Source of the DNA: Candidatus Sulfotelmatobacter sp.
Lineage (GTDB): Bacteria > Acidobacteriota > Terriglobia > Terriglobales > SbA1
Length of the DNA stretch: 12,761 nt
NCBI GenBank assembly: GCA_030151135.1
Contig: JASLEQ010000046.1
Location: forward strand, 1 to 12,761
Direction of reading: 5' to 3'
Shown here: positions 6,089-12,565 of the stretch, in pieces
Numbering within the stretch: the first letter of the stretch is position 1
How the letters are laid out: the number at the start of each line of letters is the position of its first letter
The notes under the pieces: generated by a model
The model's input: only the letters and a program-made list of their open reading frames with translations
Databases searched by the model: none
What the model was told of the DNA's origin: nothing
Position numbers and translations under genes: made by a program

Positions 6089-7111
6089 TGCGAGGCTCGA
6101 ATCCGCTCCTTCAATCTCTGCTTCCTCGGCTTCGGCAACGTGAACCGGACACTGGCTGAACTGCTGGCGAGTCGCGCACAGGAACTCCGCGACCGTTACA
6201 ACATTACTTATCGCATCACTGGCATTGCTTCGCGCCGTATCGGATGGATCGCCGATCCTGATGGTTTGAACTGGGAAGATGCGTGTGGCGCCGGCGTCAG
6301 CGAACGATCTGAATCTCGCAGCACACGCGACGTCAACTCCTGGCTCGCCACCGCCCAAGCCGATGTCCTGTTCGAAGCCACGTCCCTCAACGTCCAGAAC
6401 GGGCAACCCGCCATTGATCACATCCGCGCCGCCCTCAATCACGGAGCTCACGCGATTACGGCCAATAAAGGCCCCATCGTTCACGCGTTCCGCGAACTGC
6501 GCGATCTCGCTTTGAACAAAGGCAAGCGTTTCCTCTTCGAGTCCACCGTAATGGACGGCGTCCCGATCTTTTCTTTGTTCGACCAACTACCCGCTATCCA
6601 CCTTCAAGGGTTTTACGGAATCCTGAATTCAACGACGAACGTCATCCTCAGTCAGATGGAACAAGGCTCGACCTTCGACGAATCGCTCAAGAAGGCGCAG
6701 GAGCTCGGAATCGCAGAAACGGACGCCACCCACGATATCGACGGCTGGGATGCTGCCGTCAAAGTCGCTGCCCTCATAACGGTCCTGATGGACATTCCCG
6801 TGAACTTGGATAAAATCCAGCGAGAAGGCATCCGCGACCTGACACCGCAAGCCCTTCGCAACGCGAAGCGGGATGGATGGCCCTTTAAACTTGTTTGCCG
6901 CGCTCGGCGCACCTCTGGCGGCGTCGAAGCCAGCGTCAAACCAGAAAAGGTCCTGAGCACTCATCCCATGGCCAGGATTTCCGGGACTTCTTCTTATGTA
7001 TATTTCGAGACCGATATCTTTCCTGGCTTGGCCGTCACCGAAGAAAATCCCGGCCTTTACGCGACCGCCTACGGATTACTGGCCGACTTCGTGAGGGCGG
7101 TGACAGGTTAA
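6062..7111 (+). CDS. hom: homoserine dehydrogenase, two-domain form without ACT domain
   Basis: 349 residues from the ATG at 6062. It reduces aspartate semialdehyde to homoserine with NAD(P)H, on the route to methionine and threonine. The nucleotide-binding loop is CFLGFGNVNRTLAELL (Gly23, Gly25; the usual last Gly is Asn28). FEATSLN at 104-110 and AITANKGPI at 131-139 carry Lys136. The substrate site GIAETDATHDIDGWDAAVK has Glu219, Asp230 and Lys234, with the same 11- and 4-residue spacings as in the yeast enzyme. No C-terminal ACT domain follows, so feedback inhibition through ACT is not expected. Residues 1-13 are encoded by a palindromic repeat and look non-homologous. Homology seems to begin at the ATC codon at 6101 (IRSFNLCFLG), which has GAGG five bases before it. 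No other ordinary start lies between. A small exported protein gene follows after 22 bases. Confidence 0.92.
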   Translation: MCTVRGFSPCEARIRSFNLCFLGFGNVNRTLAELLASRAQELRDRYNITYRITGIASRRIGWIADPDGLNWEDACGAGVSERSESRSTRDVNSWLATAQADVLFEATSLNVQNGQPAIDHIRAALNHGAHAITANKGPIVHAFRELRDLALNKGKRFLFESTVMDGVPIFSLFDQLPAIHLQGFYGILNSTTNVILSQMEQGSTFDESLKKAQELGIAETDATHDIDGWDAAVKVAALITVLMDIPVNLDKIQREGIRDLTPQALRNAKRDGWPFKLVCRARRTSGGVEASVKPEKVLSTHPMARISGTSSYVYFETDIFPGLAVTEENPGLYATAYGLLADFVRAVTG

Positions 7112-7133
7112 GATAAACAGCGGACGCTAGCCA

Positions 7134-7625
7134 ATGCTCGTGCGACTTTCTTGCTTTCTTCTTTGCATCATGGGTCTTCCGCAAGCAGAAACAAATCAAA
7201 CTATGCCCCCGCAGATTTTGGGAACATGGGTAGTGCACCGTCAAATTCCTACGAAAACCATCTCGTGCTGGAGCAAAGAAGATGCGCAGAAGCTGTTAGG
7301 GAGCGAGATCCAGTACTCCGATAAGATTTTTCGTTGGAGCAACACCACGGTCGAAAAGCCTGCCGTTGGGAGCAGAACCGTCACGGCGCAGCAGTTCCAT
7401 GATGAAAATTCCGGCATCGGGCCGCGCGGGACAGAGATTACACTGCAGGAACTGGGGATCCGGGATGATTCCGTCACAGAAGTCGAAATTCAACATTCGC
7501 CCGCGCACTTATTTGCCGAAACGTCGGAGATTCCTGGAGATGATGTAATCGTAAAGAATGCCGCCACCATCGTATTTTCTGTTTGCAATACTTATTTTGA
7601 AGCCAGGCGAGTGCATAACAAATGA
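7134..7625 (+). CDS. small exported protein of unknown function
   Basis: 163 residues; no family is recognised with confidence. The N-terminus (MLVRLSCFLLCIMGLPQA) is a short signal peptide with probable cleavage after Ala18. The mature part begins QILGTWVVHRQIPTKTISCW, a pattern that recalls lipocalin-like 'LxGTW' beta-barrel proteins. It ends in a strand-rich segment (NAATIVFSVCNTYFEARRV). Two cysteines, Cys45 and Cys151, could form a disulfide outside the cytoplasm. There is no lipobox. The start lies 22 bases after homoserine dehydrogenase, and the stop overlaps the next start as ATGA at 7622-7625, so the three genes probably form one transcription unit. That link to a cytoplasmic PLP enzyme is unexplained. 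The Shine-Dalgarno is poor. Confidence 0.75.
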   Translation: MLVRLSCFLLCIMGLPQAETNQTMPPQILGTWVVHRQIPTKTISCWSKEDAQKLLGSEIQYSDKIFRWSNTTVEKPAVGSRTVTAQQFHDENSGIGPRGTEITLQELGIRDDSVTEVEIQHSPAHLFAETSEIPGDDVIVKNAATIVFSVCNTYFEARRVHNK

Positions 7626-8908
7626 TCACCATGCCCATCACGGAAGCCGCTCCAGCCCTTGATCTGACGTACGTTCGCTCTCAGTTCCCGTCACTGTCGC
7701 AAACGGTGAACGGCCAAGCCGCGGCATTTCTTGACGGACCCGGCGGAACACAAGTGCCAAAAGGTGTTATCGACGCGATTTCCGCGTATTTGCGTCACGA
7801 CAATGCGAACACCGGCGGAGCTTACGGGACCAGCCGCAATACTGACGCGATGATCGCGCGCGCTCGCGCCGCCATGGCGGACTTTCTGAATTGCGGTGCC
7901 GACGAAGTCGCCTTCGGCCCGAATATGACTACTCTGACTTTTGCGATGTCCCGCGCGATCGGCCGTGAACTCAACGCTGGCGACGAAATCCTGGTCACGC
8001 GTCTTGATCATGACGCGAACGTTTCCCCTTGGACTTCCATGGCCGAAGATCGGGGAGTGGCGGTCCGCTGGGCCGAAATCAATGATGCCGACTGCACTGT
8101 CGACATGGCCGACCTCGCGTCGAAAATCAATGCGAAAACCAAGCTCGTGGCCGTCGGATACGCTTCGAACGCCGTCGGCACCATAAATCCTGTGAAGGAG
8201 ATTGTCCGACTCGCTCACCAAGTTGGCGCGCTCTGCTACGTGGACGCCGTCCACTATGGCCCGCATGGCCTGATCGACGTCGCAGCCCTCGAGTGCGATT
8301 TCCTGGCCTGCTCCACCTACAAATTCTTCGGACCGCACATGGGTGTGCTATACGGCAAGCGCGAGCATCTGAAGCGGCTGCGCCCCTACAAAGTGCGCCC
8401 GAATACCAATGCAATTCCGAATTGCTGGGAGTGGGGAACCTTGAATCACGAGTGCATCGCAGGAATCGAAGCGTGCGTGGAGTACATTGCCGGATTGGGC
8501 AGAAGGGCTCATCCAGAGGTCAGCACGCGCCGGTCAGCGATCGAGGCCGCTTACTCGGCAATCCATGCGCATGAGCGCGGACTGCTAGAGAGAATGATGG
8601 ACGGACTGAAGTCGACGCCCGGCCTTAAGATTTATGGCATTACCGATCCGTCGCGCTTCAACGAACGTTGCACGACGTTCGCCGTGAGAGTTGACGGCCA
8701 CACGCCGCTCGAACTCGCCACGAAACTAGGCGATCGCGGCTTCTTCACCTGGGACGGCAACTACTACGCCATGAACCTTACCGAACATCTTGACGTGGAA
8801 AAATCTGGCGGTTTTCTCCGGATTGGCCTCGTCCACTACAACACTGCGGAGGAGGTCGATCGCCTCATCGTCGCTCTGGCAGAGATTGTGCGTGACAACA
8901 GATCGTAG
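7622..8908 (+). CDS. class V aminotransferase-fold PLP enzyme, cysteine-desulfurase-like (TIGR01976 type)
   Basis: 428 residues, a full-length fold-type I PLP enzyme of the class V (NifS/SufS/kynureninase) group. Seen: FLDGPGGTQVP at 36-46; the phosphate and ring contacts TRLDHDANVSPW at 126-137; YVDAVHYGPH at 206-215 with Asp208 and His211; the Schiff-base lysine in STYKFFGPHMG (Lys234); and the carboxylate-binding arginine in GGFLRIGLVHYN (Arg400). The loop that carries the catalytic cysteine in SufS/IscS is replaced by GFFTWDGNYYA at 373-383, which has no cysteine. Members with this loop are called 'cysteine desulfurase-like' but may not be desulfurases. Translation is probably coupled to the preceding gene through ATGA; a second in-frame ATG follows at 7631. 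The reaction is not predictable from the sequence. Confidence 0.9.
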   Translation: MITMPITEAAPALDLTYVRSQFPSLSQTVNGQAAAFLDGPGGTQVPKGVIDAISAYLRHDNANTGGAYGTSRNTDAMIARARAAMADFLNCGADEVAFGPNMTTLTFAMSRAIGRELNAGDEILVTRLDHDANVSPWTSMAEDRGVAVRWAEINDADCTVDMADLASKINAKTKLVAVGYASNAVGTINPVKEIVRLAHQVGALCYVDAVHYGPHGLIDVAALECDFLACSTYKFFGPHMGVLYGKREHLKRLRPYKVRPNTNAIPNCWEWGTLNHECIAGIEACVEYIAGLGRRAHPEVSTRRSAIEAAYSAIHAHERGLLERMMDGLKSTPGLKIYGITDPSRFNERCTTFAVRVDGHTPLELATKLGDRGFFTWDGNYYAMNLTEHLDVEKSGGFLRIGLVHYNTAEEVDRLIVALAEIVRDNRS

Positions 8909-9026
8909 GATCTTCAACTCGTAGCCGCGATTTTTACGCGTCCGTAAGACCTGCGGCGGCTGGGTACGAAGCCTCGAACTCTCACATTCGGCCTATCGCT
9001 GCCCGCTGCAGGCCCAAACAACACTT

Positions 9027-9050
9027 CAGCCCGGGACGCATCCCGGGCTG
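9027..9050. repeat. perfect 10-bp inverted repeat between convergent genes
   Basis: CAGCCCGGGA (9027-9036) and TCCCGGGCTG (9041-9050) form a 10-base stem with a CGCA loop. It stands between the stop of the PLP enzyme (8908) and the stop of the leftward coiled-coil gene (9090). Neither side has a real T-run. It could end transcripts from both directions weakly, or be a dispersed palindromic element. The rest of 8909-9089 holds nothing I recognise. Confidence 0.5.
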
Positions 9051-9089
9051 GTTCGGAACGAGCTGTCAAGTCCCATGCTTGAGCGATAT

Positions 9090-9350
9090 CTACGGCCAGC
9101 GTTTCGCGGTGTCGTCCCATCCTGCCGCCCGCACCGGCTGTGGCGCAGGAATCGCGGAGGCTGCAGGCACCGGGATGCGCGCGTTCTGTGGCCCGTTCAC
9201 GGCAGTCGGCAGCGCCGGCTTCACCATCTCGGCCACGCCCTCTTTCTCTTCCGACAGCAATGGAGCCACCAGTCGCAGCGCCTCCACTTCCTTCTCCAGC
9301 CGCGTCAACTCCATCTCTTTCTGCCGCAGTACTTCGTAAACATTTTTCAT
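9090..9350 (-). CDS. short coiled-coil protein, function unknown
   Basis: 86 residues. Residues 3-33 are a strong heptad coiled coil rich in Leu, Glu and Lys (YEVLRQKEMELTRLEKEVEA then LRLVAPLLSEEKE). A proline- and alanine-rich, probably disordered stretch fills 44-75, and the protein ends GWDDTAKRWP. I associate this layout (helical 'EVLRQKE' start, low-complexity middle, short basic-aromatic end) with small acidobacterial proteins of unknown role, but cannot name a family. A longer overlapping frame on the same strand (9531-8914) is rejected as a shadow. Support for this one is the repeating heptads, the promoter 49-76 bases upstream and its position in a leftward block. No Shine-Dalgarno is evident before the ATG. 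Confidence 0.75.
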   Translation of the reverse strand: MKNVYEVLRQKEMELTRLEKEVEALRLVAPLLSEEKEGVAEMVKPALPTAVNGPQNARIPVPAASAIPAPQPVRAAGWDDTAKRWP

Positions 9351-9398
9351 AGTTTGGGTACCCGTACAGAATGTTTCGGTTCGAAAACCTTCCCCCGA

Positions 9399-9426
9399 AA
9401 TGTAGCAGAGTTGCCCAAGTTGTCAA
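9399..9426 (-). promoter_or_regulatory. sigma70-type promoter for the coiled-coil gene
   Basis: On the minus strand a perfect TTGACA (9426-9421) is followed after 16 bases by TACATT (9404-9399, four of six). Transcription would start near 9391 and give a leader of about 40 bases before the ATG at 9350. The leader contains the palindrome GGGTACCC (9356-9363), which could hinder or shape translation initiation. Confidence 0.6.
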
Positions 9427-9487
9427 GATTTTCTCAGGTTCCGAAGATGTACTTTCCCGGTGTCGCGAAGCCTTCCGGGGCGCCTGT

Positions 9488-10795
9488 TTAGCGCAAGAAG
9501 TAAACGGCTGAGGCAGCCGTCGCCATAACAAGAAGCACGATCACCAGATACTTATTCCTGGCAAGCCACGTTTGTGAGGGGGCAATGCCTGAGCTCAATG
9601 TGAACTCAGCCGGGCCTGCACTTAAAAAGCTTTCCGAAGGCTGATTCAACTTTGATTCCCCTTCGGATATTCCAGAGTCTCGCAGCCCACTTTTAACCGA
9701 GGCTGGCAGGGCGGCAGTGGTGGATTCAGTCGTGCTGACGCTCGGGCCTGACGCGGTAACTTTCGCCGTTACAGGAGCTGCCGGTGTTCCGGCCATCTTT
9801 GGCGTAGTAGACACAATATCAGCGACTGGCAGTCGGCCCGGCTGTGGCCGGAGCTGCCCCCTCCACTTCTTCTCCTCGCATTCCACGCACAGCGAACGTC
9901 CGGCCGAGACCGGAAATCCGCATGCGGCACACTTGCGCAGGTCGCGCAGCACCGGAGGCACATGGCTTTGATCGGTATTGGGAACCGTGATCGACTCCGC
10001 ATCAGAATCGACCGGCGCCGACCAGAACACAGGCTTTTTCGCTGAACCCAAAGCCGGAAGCGCAGGCGAGTTCGGGGAAAACGCCGGTGTCGACTTACTA
10101 TTCGTTGCCTGCAACGGCATGCCACTGACGGCAGGGCTCAGACGACCGCTCTCTGAAACTGCACTACGCTCGCCTGGAATGATGTCCGCAACAAATTGTC
10201 CTTCCTGCCCATCACCGCTGCCCGCAATTCCGGCGGCCGCAGCCTTGGCTCTTTTCTGGTCAAGAGAATCGGGTGCGGTTTGCGCCAGCCGGATGGCGGC
10301 CTCTACCATCTCACTCAGCCGCTGCACGGCCGAAAGATCGCGTTCCCCAAAGGCGTTCGCCCGGGCCGAGAAGATCTCAAATACTCCAAGTACTTGATCG
10401 TCATTCACCACGGGCATCACGACTACCGACGCGATACCGAGTTCCCGGCAAATTTCGCGATTCATCCGCACGTCGCTCAGCGCGTCATCGCACCGCAAAG
10501 CGTGTTTGGTTCGGACGCTCTCGCCCGACAGGCCAAACTCGGTCGAGAGCAACGCGCCCAGCTGTGGAGCATTCGTCCCGGAGCTGGCGCGGCAGAGCAT
10601 GTCTTTCTTTCCATCGCGTCGTAAAGCGATCGCCGCCCCGCTGGCACCCGTGATGTACTGCGCGCGATTCGCAAGCAATTGCAGGGCAGCATCCAGATCG
10701 CGCTGCGCCATCTCGGTCAAAGACGGTGCACGATTGCTCAACAGCGGCGAGGGCGCCGATCTGTGCGAGCTTTGCGTTGTGCTTCCCTGTTCCAC
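9488..10795 (-). CDS. GAF domain protein with zinc ribbon and C-terminal membrane anchor
   Basis: 435 residues, four parts. Residues about 33-170 form a GAF sensor domain (DLDAALQLLANRAQYITGAS, then GAAIAL, GLSGESVRTKHALRCDD, VVVMPVVNDDQVLGVFEIF, and FGERDLSAVQRLSEMVEAAI). Residues about 172-285 are low complexity, rich in Ala, Ser and Pro. A four-cysteine zinc ribbon follows (CAAC at 289-292, CVEC at 303-306). After a second disordered stretch, one hydrophobic helix (YLVIVLLVMATAASAVYFL, 416-434) ends the chain one residue before the stop. There is no signal peptide, so the GAF and ribbon should face the cytoplasm on a tail anchor. No kinase, cyclase or DNA-binding output domain is present. 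The GTG start at 10795 lacks a Shine-Dalgarno; ATG 10711 (MAQRDLDAAL) is an alternative just before the GAF domain. Ligand and partner are unknown. Confidence 0.85.
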   Translation of the reverse strand: MEQGSTTQSSHRSAPSPLLSNRAPSLTEMAQRDLDAALQLLANRAQYITGASGAAIALRRDGKKDMLCRASSGTNAPQLGALLSTEFGLSGESVRTKHALRCDDALSDVRMNREICRELGIASVVVMPVVNDDQVLGVFEIFSARANAFGERDLSAVQRLSEMVEAAIRLAQTAPDSLDQKRAKAAAAGIAGSGDGQEGQFVADIIPGERSAVSESGRLSPAVSGMPLQATNSKSTPAFSPNSPALPALGSAKKPVFWSAPVDSDAESITVPNTDQSHVPPVLRDLRKCAACGFPVSAGRSLCVECEEKKWRGQLRPQPGRLPVADIVSTTPKMAGTPAAPVTAKVTASGPSVSTTESTTAALPASVKSGLRDSGISEGESKLNQPSESFLSAGPAEFTLSSGIAPSQTWLARNKYLVIVLLVMATAASAVYFLR

Positions 10796-10820
10796 GCTGG
10801 AGTAAGGAGAATCCGAGTTG

Positions 10821-10844
10821 AGGTAACCAAAAACGTGGTTACCT
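10821..10844 (-). promoter_or_regulatory. 9-bp inverted repeat in the leader of the GAF/zinc-ribbon gene
   Basis: AGGTAACCA (10821-10829) and TGGTTACCT (10836-10844) are perfect inverted copies separated by AAAACG. The element lies 26-49 bases upstream of the GTG start. If the promoter proposed at 10849-10877 is used, it would form a stem-loop at the very 5' end of the transcript. It could equally be a dyad operator for a dimeric regulator. Confidence 0.45.
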
Positions 10845-10848
10845 ATGG

Positions 10849-10877
10849 AGTCTCACCCGTCGAAAAAGCAGTGTCAA
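10849..10877 (-). promoter_or_regulatory. possible promoter of the GAF/zinc-ribbon gene
   Basis: A perfect TTGACA on the minus strand (10877-10872) is followed after 17 bases by GAGACT (10854-10849), a weak -10 with three of six bases. The predicted start of transcription is near 10842, at the edge of the inverted repeat. Only the -35 is strong. Confidence 0.35.
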
Positions 10878-10970
10878 GATTCCCTGCGCGCAAAGGTGCT
10901 ACGTCCAAAGTGCGCGGGCCATCCATGATGGTGTTCGCGGATCAATTCTGGAAGGATAGGTTACGAGCTA

Positions 10971-11387
10971 TTAGTCTCGGACAGCCATTTTCCGCTGCGT
11001 CCGTAGTGCCGCCTGGGCTAGACGGTTCGCTTCCACATTGAACTCACGTCGGACGTGCGAGATCGAGAACGCCAGCGAACGCGCCAGCTTTCGGCACGTC
11101 CAGTGCAAGGAGTACAGGCGCGGGCTGCGACACTGGTATTCGCCGGTCATCTGCCGCACCACTACTTCCGAATCCGAATAGACGTGGAGTTTGCGAGCTT
11201 TGCGCGCAACCGCGTATTGCAGCGCCTCCATCAGGGCCGCATATTCGGCGACATTATTGTCTTGATTTCCGATCCACTTGGCGATTCGGACCGGGCCGTC
11301 CGCGCCACCACTGATCACCACGCCAATACCCGACGGCCCAGGATTTCCCAGGCACCCGCCGTCCACATAAGCTACAAATTCTGGCAT
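10971..11387 (-). CDS. RNase HI-like protein, fourth catalytic Asp replaced by Asn
   Basis: 138 residues from the ATG at 11387. RNase H cuts the RNA strand of RNA-DNA hybrids with two metal ions bound by four acidic residues. Seen: YVDGGCLGNPGPSGIGVVI with Asp9, NNVAEYAAL with Glu48, VYSDSEVVVRQMTG with Asp72, and ISHVRREFNVEANRLAQAA, where the fourth position is Asn121 (codon AAC at 11027-11025). This is the short bacterial/archaeal 'RVT_3' form, without the basic protrusion of E. coli RnhA. The frame is open upstream to a GTG at 11696, but the extra 103 residues show no family resemblance and lack a good start, so I begin at MPEFVAYVDGG. No clear Shine-Dalgarno. The E. coli D134N mutant keeps partial activity, so this protein may still be active. 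Confidence 0.85.
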   Translation of the reverse strand: MPEFVAYVDGGCLGNPGPSGIGVVISGGADGPVRIAKWIGNQDNNVAEYAALMEALQYAVARKARKLHVYSDSEVVVRQMTGEYQCRSPRLYSLHWTCRKLARSLAFSISHVRREFNVEANRLAQAALRTQRKMAVRD

Positions 11388-11768
11388 CGCTTGGTTATGG
11401 TGATAGGCCTTGCGAGTCTTTCTATCTTTCATTTGAACGATGCGCTGATCTCTTTGCGCCGTCAAGACGATTATTTGATTCCCTTTCATCACTTTGCGGT
11501 TTACTCGATCGCTGTGCATCTTATTGTGCAAAACCCGGAATAATTCGTAGGCGCTGTGCATAACTTTCAGGAATGCAGCAATTTGCAATTCCTGATATTC
11601 ACAGCTTCGGCGCGATCGACTGCACCAATAGTTTGCGTTGACTTTTCCGGGTACTCTGGTAACTTTGCATTCGTCGACGGTCGAAAGGGTTGGCACAATA
11701 AAATGAGCCAGTCCAAAGTAGACTGAGTGATTAGCCGGGCGAGGCGACTCGCACGGTGACCGGACCCG

Positions 11769-11800
11769 AAAAAACCGACGGATCTGCGAGGTTCAGTCGG
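11769..11800 (-). terminator. possible intrinsic terminator downstream of the GAF gene
   Basis: Read leftward, CCGAC, a 16-base loop and GTCGG are followed at once by TTTTTT (11774-11769). It lies about 180 bases beyond the stop of the leftward GAF gene at 11982. The stem is only five pairs and the loop is long, so it would be weak. Confidence 0.35.
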
Positions 11801-11923
11801 GGTTCGGAACTGCGAAAGCAGTGATCGCATCAAGGGGCTGTGACGGTACATGCTTCCACGTCGTTAACTCCCTCGCAGGAGTTGGCGGCTAGAGCATAAC
11901 CAATGTCACGGCCCTTTCAATTT

Positions 11924-11951
11924 TTGCCGGCTTTCGACAAACCTCCGGCAA
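11924..11951 (-). repeat. hairpin just after the GAF gene stop
   Basis: TTGCCGG (11924-11930) and CCGGCAA (11945-11951) form a seven-base stem with a 14-base loop, 30 bases past the GAF stop codon. On the gene's strand it is followed by AAAAATTG rather than T, so it is not a standard intrinsic terminator. Confidence 0.35.
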
Positions 11952-11981
11952 CATCACCAGTTCATTACGCGGAAGTTCCCA

Positions 11982-12563
11982 TCACGCACACTTGGCTAGA
12001 ATGAACCCTGCCGCACCCGCGAGCACTTTGACTCCTTCCAGTTCTTCCGGAGCCGGTGATCGGGGCTCTCGGAAATAAGTCCCCAAGGTCCCCAAGACCT
12101 TGCCATTCGCGCCCTTGATCGGCATGCTCCACGCCCCCACGAAGCCCAAGGCCAGCGGCAGATGGCGTAGTTCGGCCCATTTGTCATCCGAGCGGAAGTC
12201 ACCGGTTACAACCACGGATCCTGTCGCCGCGGCTGCCGAACAAGTTCCCACTTGCGGGTTAGGCTTCAACCGGTCAATCGCTTTCAGGTAATCCGCCGGC
12301 AGGTTGGGCGAAGCACCGTTGCGCAGCAGCCCTTCACGATCCAATACCAGGATGGAACACACCGCTCCCTTGCCCGACACGTGCTCTGCCGCATTCGCGA
12401 TCATTGTAAGAATGTTGTCTCTCGACTCGCCGCGATCCAGCATCGCGCGCGCCAGATCGGCCGCGCGGGTAGCTAACTCGTTGATCCCGCTGAGAGCATG
12501 AGTTGTTGCCGGATTCTCGGATTCTGATTTCATGATGTTCTGTGATCGCCCCTGAGATTGCAT
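11982..12563 (-). CDS. stand-alone GAF domain protein
   Basis: 193 residues from ATG 12563, or 183 from ATG 12533. After a polar N-terminal helix region, one GAF domain fills about 48-190: AVCSILVLDREGLLRNGASP at 67-86, LPADYLKAIDRL, VGTCSAAAATGSVVV at 105-119, DDKWAELRHLPLALGFVGAW at 126-145, SMPIKGANGKVLGTLGTYF and REPRSPAPEELEGVKVLAG. This is the GAF type usually found as an input module ahead of PAS and histidine kinase domains, here without any output domain. It may bind a small ligand or partner a separate kinase. A TATAAT at 12571-12566 ends three bases before the first ATG, so a transcript from it would start near or after that codon. MKSESENPA at 12533 is therefore the likelier start. 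The 198 bases to the window edge hold no recognised gene. Confidence 0.85.
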   Translation of the reverse strand: MQSQGRSQNIMKSESENPATTHALSGINELATRAADLARAMLDRGESRDNILTMIANAAEHVSGKGAVCSILVLDREGLLRNGASPNLPADYLKAIDRLKPNPQVGTCSAAAATGSVVVTGDFRSDDKWAELRHLPLALGFVGAWSMPIKGANGKVLGTLGTYFREPRSPAPEELEGVKVLAGAAGFILAKCA

Positions 12564-12565
12564 CT

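Larger units (their letters stand above)
11388..11981. other. 594-base gap without a convincing gene, rich in small hairpins
   Basis: Open frames here (minus 11851-11567, the upstream extension of the RNase H frame, and a plus-strand frame entering from the left) show no family features and are not called. Structure seen: TCAGGAAT/ATTCCTGA (11567-11574 and 11588-11595); GCGAG-GCGA-CTCGC (11739-11752) and ACTGC-GAAA-GCAGT (11809-11822), both with GNRA-type loops on the plus strand; CCGAC/GTCGG (11775-11779 and 11796-11800); TTGCCGG/CCGGCAA (11924-11930 and 11945-11951). The 10-mer CGCTGTGCAT occurs twice (11510-11519, 11552-11561). It must contain the promoter of the RNase H gene, and possibly an RNA. 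Confidence 0.5.

Noticed and set aside
7691..8338. Minus-strand frame of 215 codons opposite the PLP enzyme gene
   Set aside because: Antisense shadow of a gene with clear motifs; no domain signature of its own.
8914..9531. Minus-strand frame of 205 codons over the coiled-coil gene
   Set aside because: It overlaps the heptad-containing 86-residue frame and the promoter region, and its composition is random-like. The shorter frame has clear coiled-coil periodicity.
11055..11543. Plus-strand frame of 162 codons running from inside the RNase H gene into the gap
   Set aside because: Its first two thirds are antisense to the RNase H motifs, and the rest shows no recognisable feature or ribosome site.
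11388..11696. N-terminal extension of the RNase H frame to GTG 11696
   Set aside because: The 103 extra residues show no similarity to RNase H proteins, while the core begins cleanly at MPEFVAYVDGG. An open frame of this length can arise by chance.
11567..11851. Minus-strand frame of 94 codons in the gap upstream of the RNase H gene
   Set aside because: No Shine-Dalgarno, no domain, and it contains the hairpins described there. It is left as unsupported rather than excluded.
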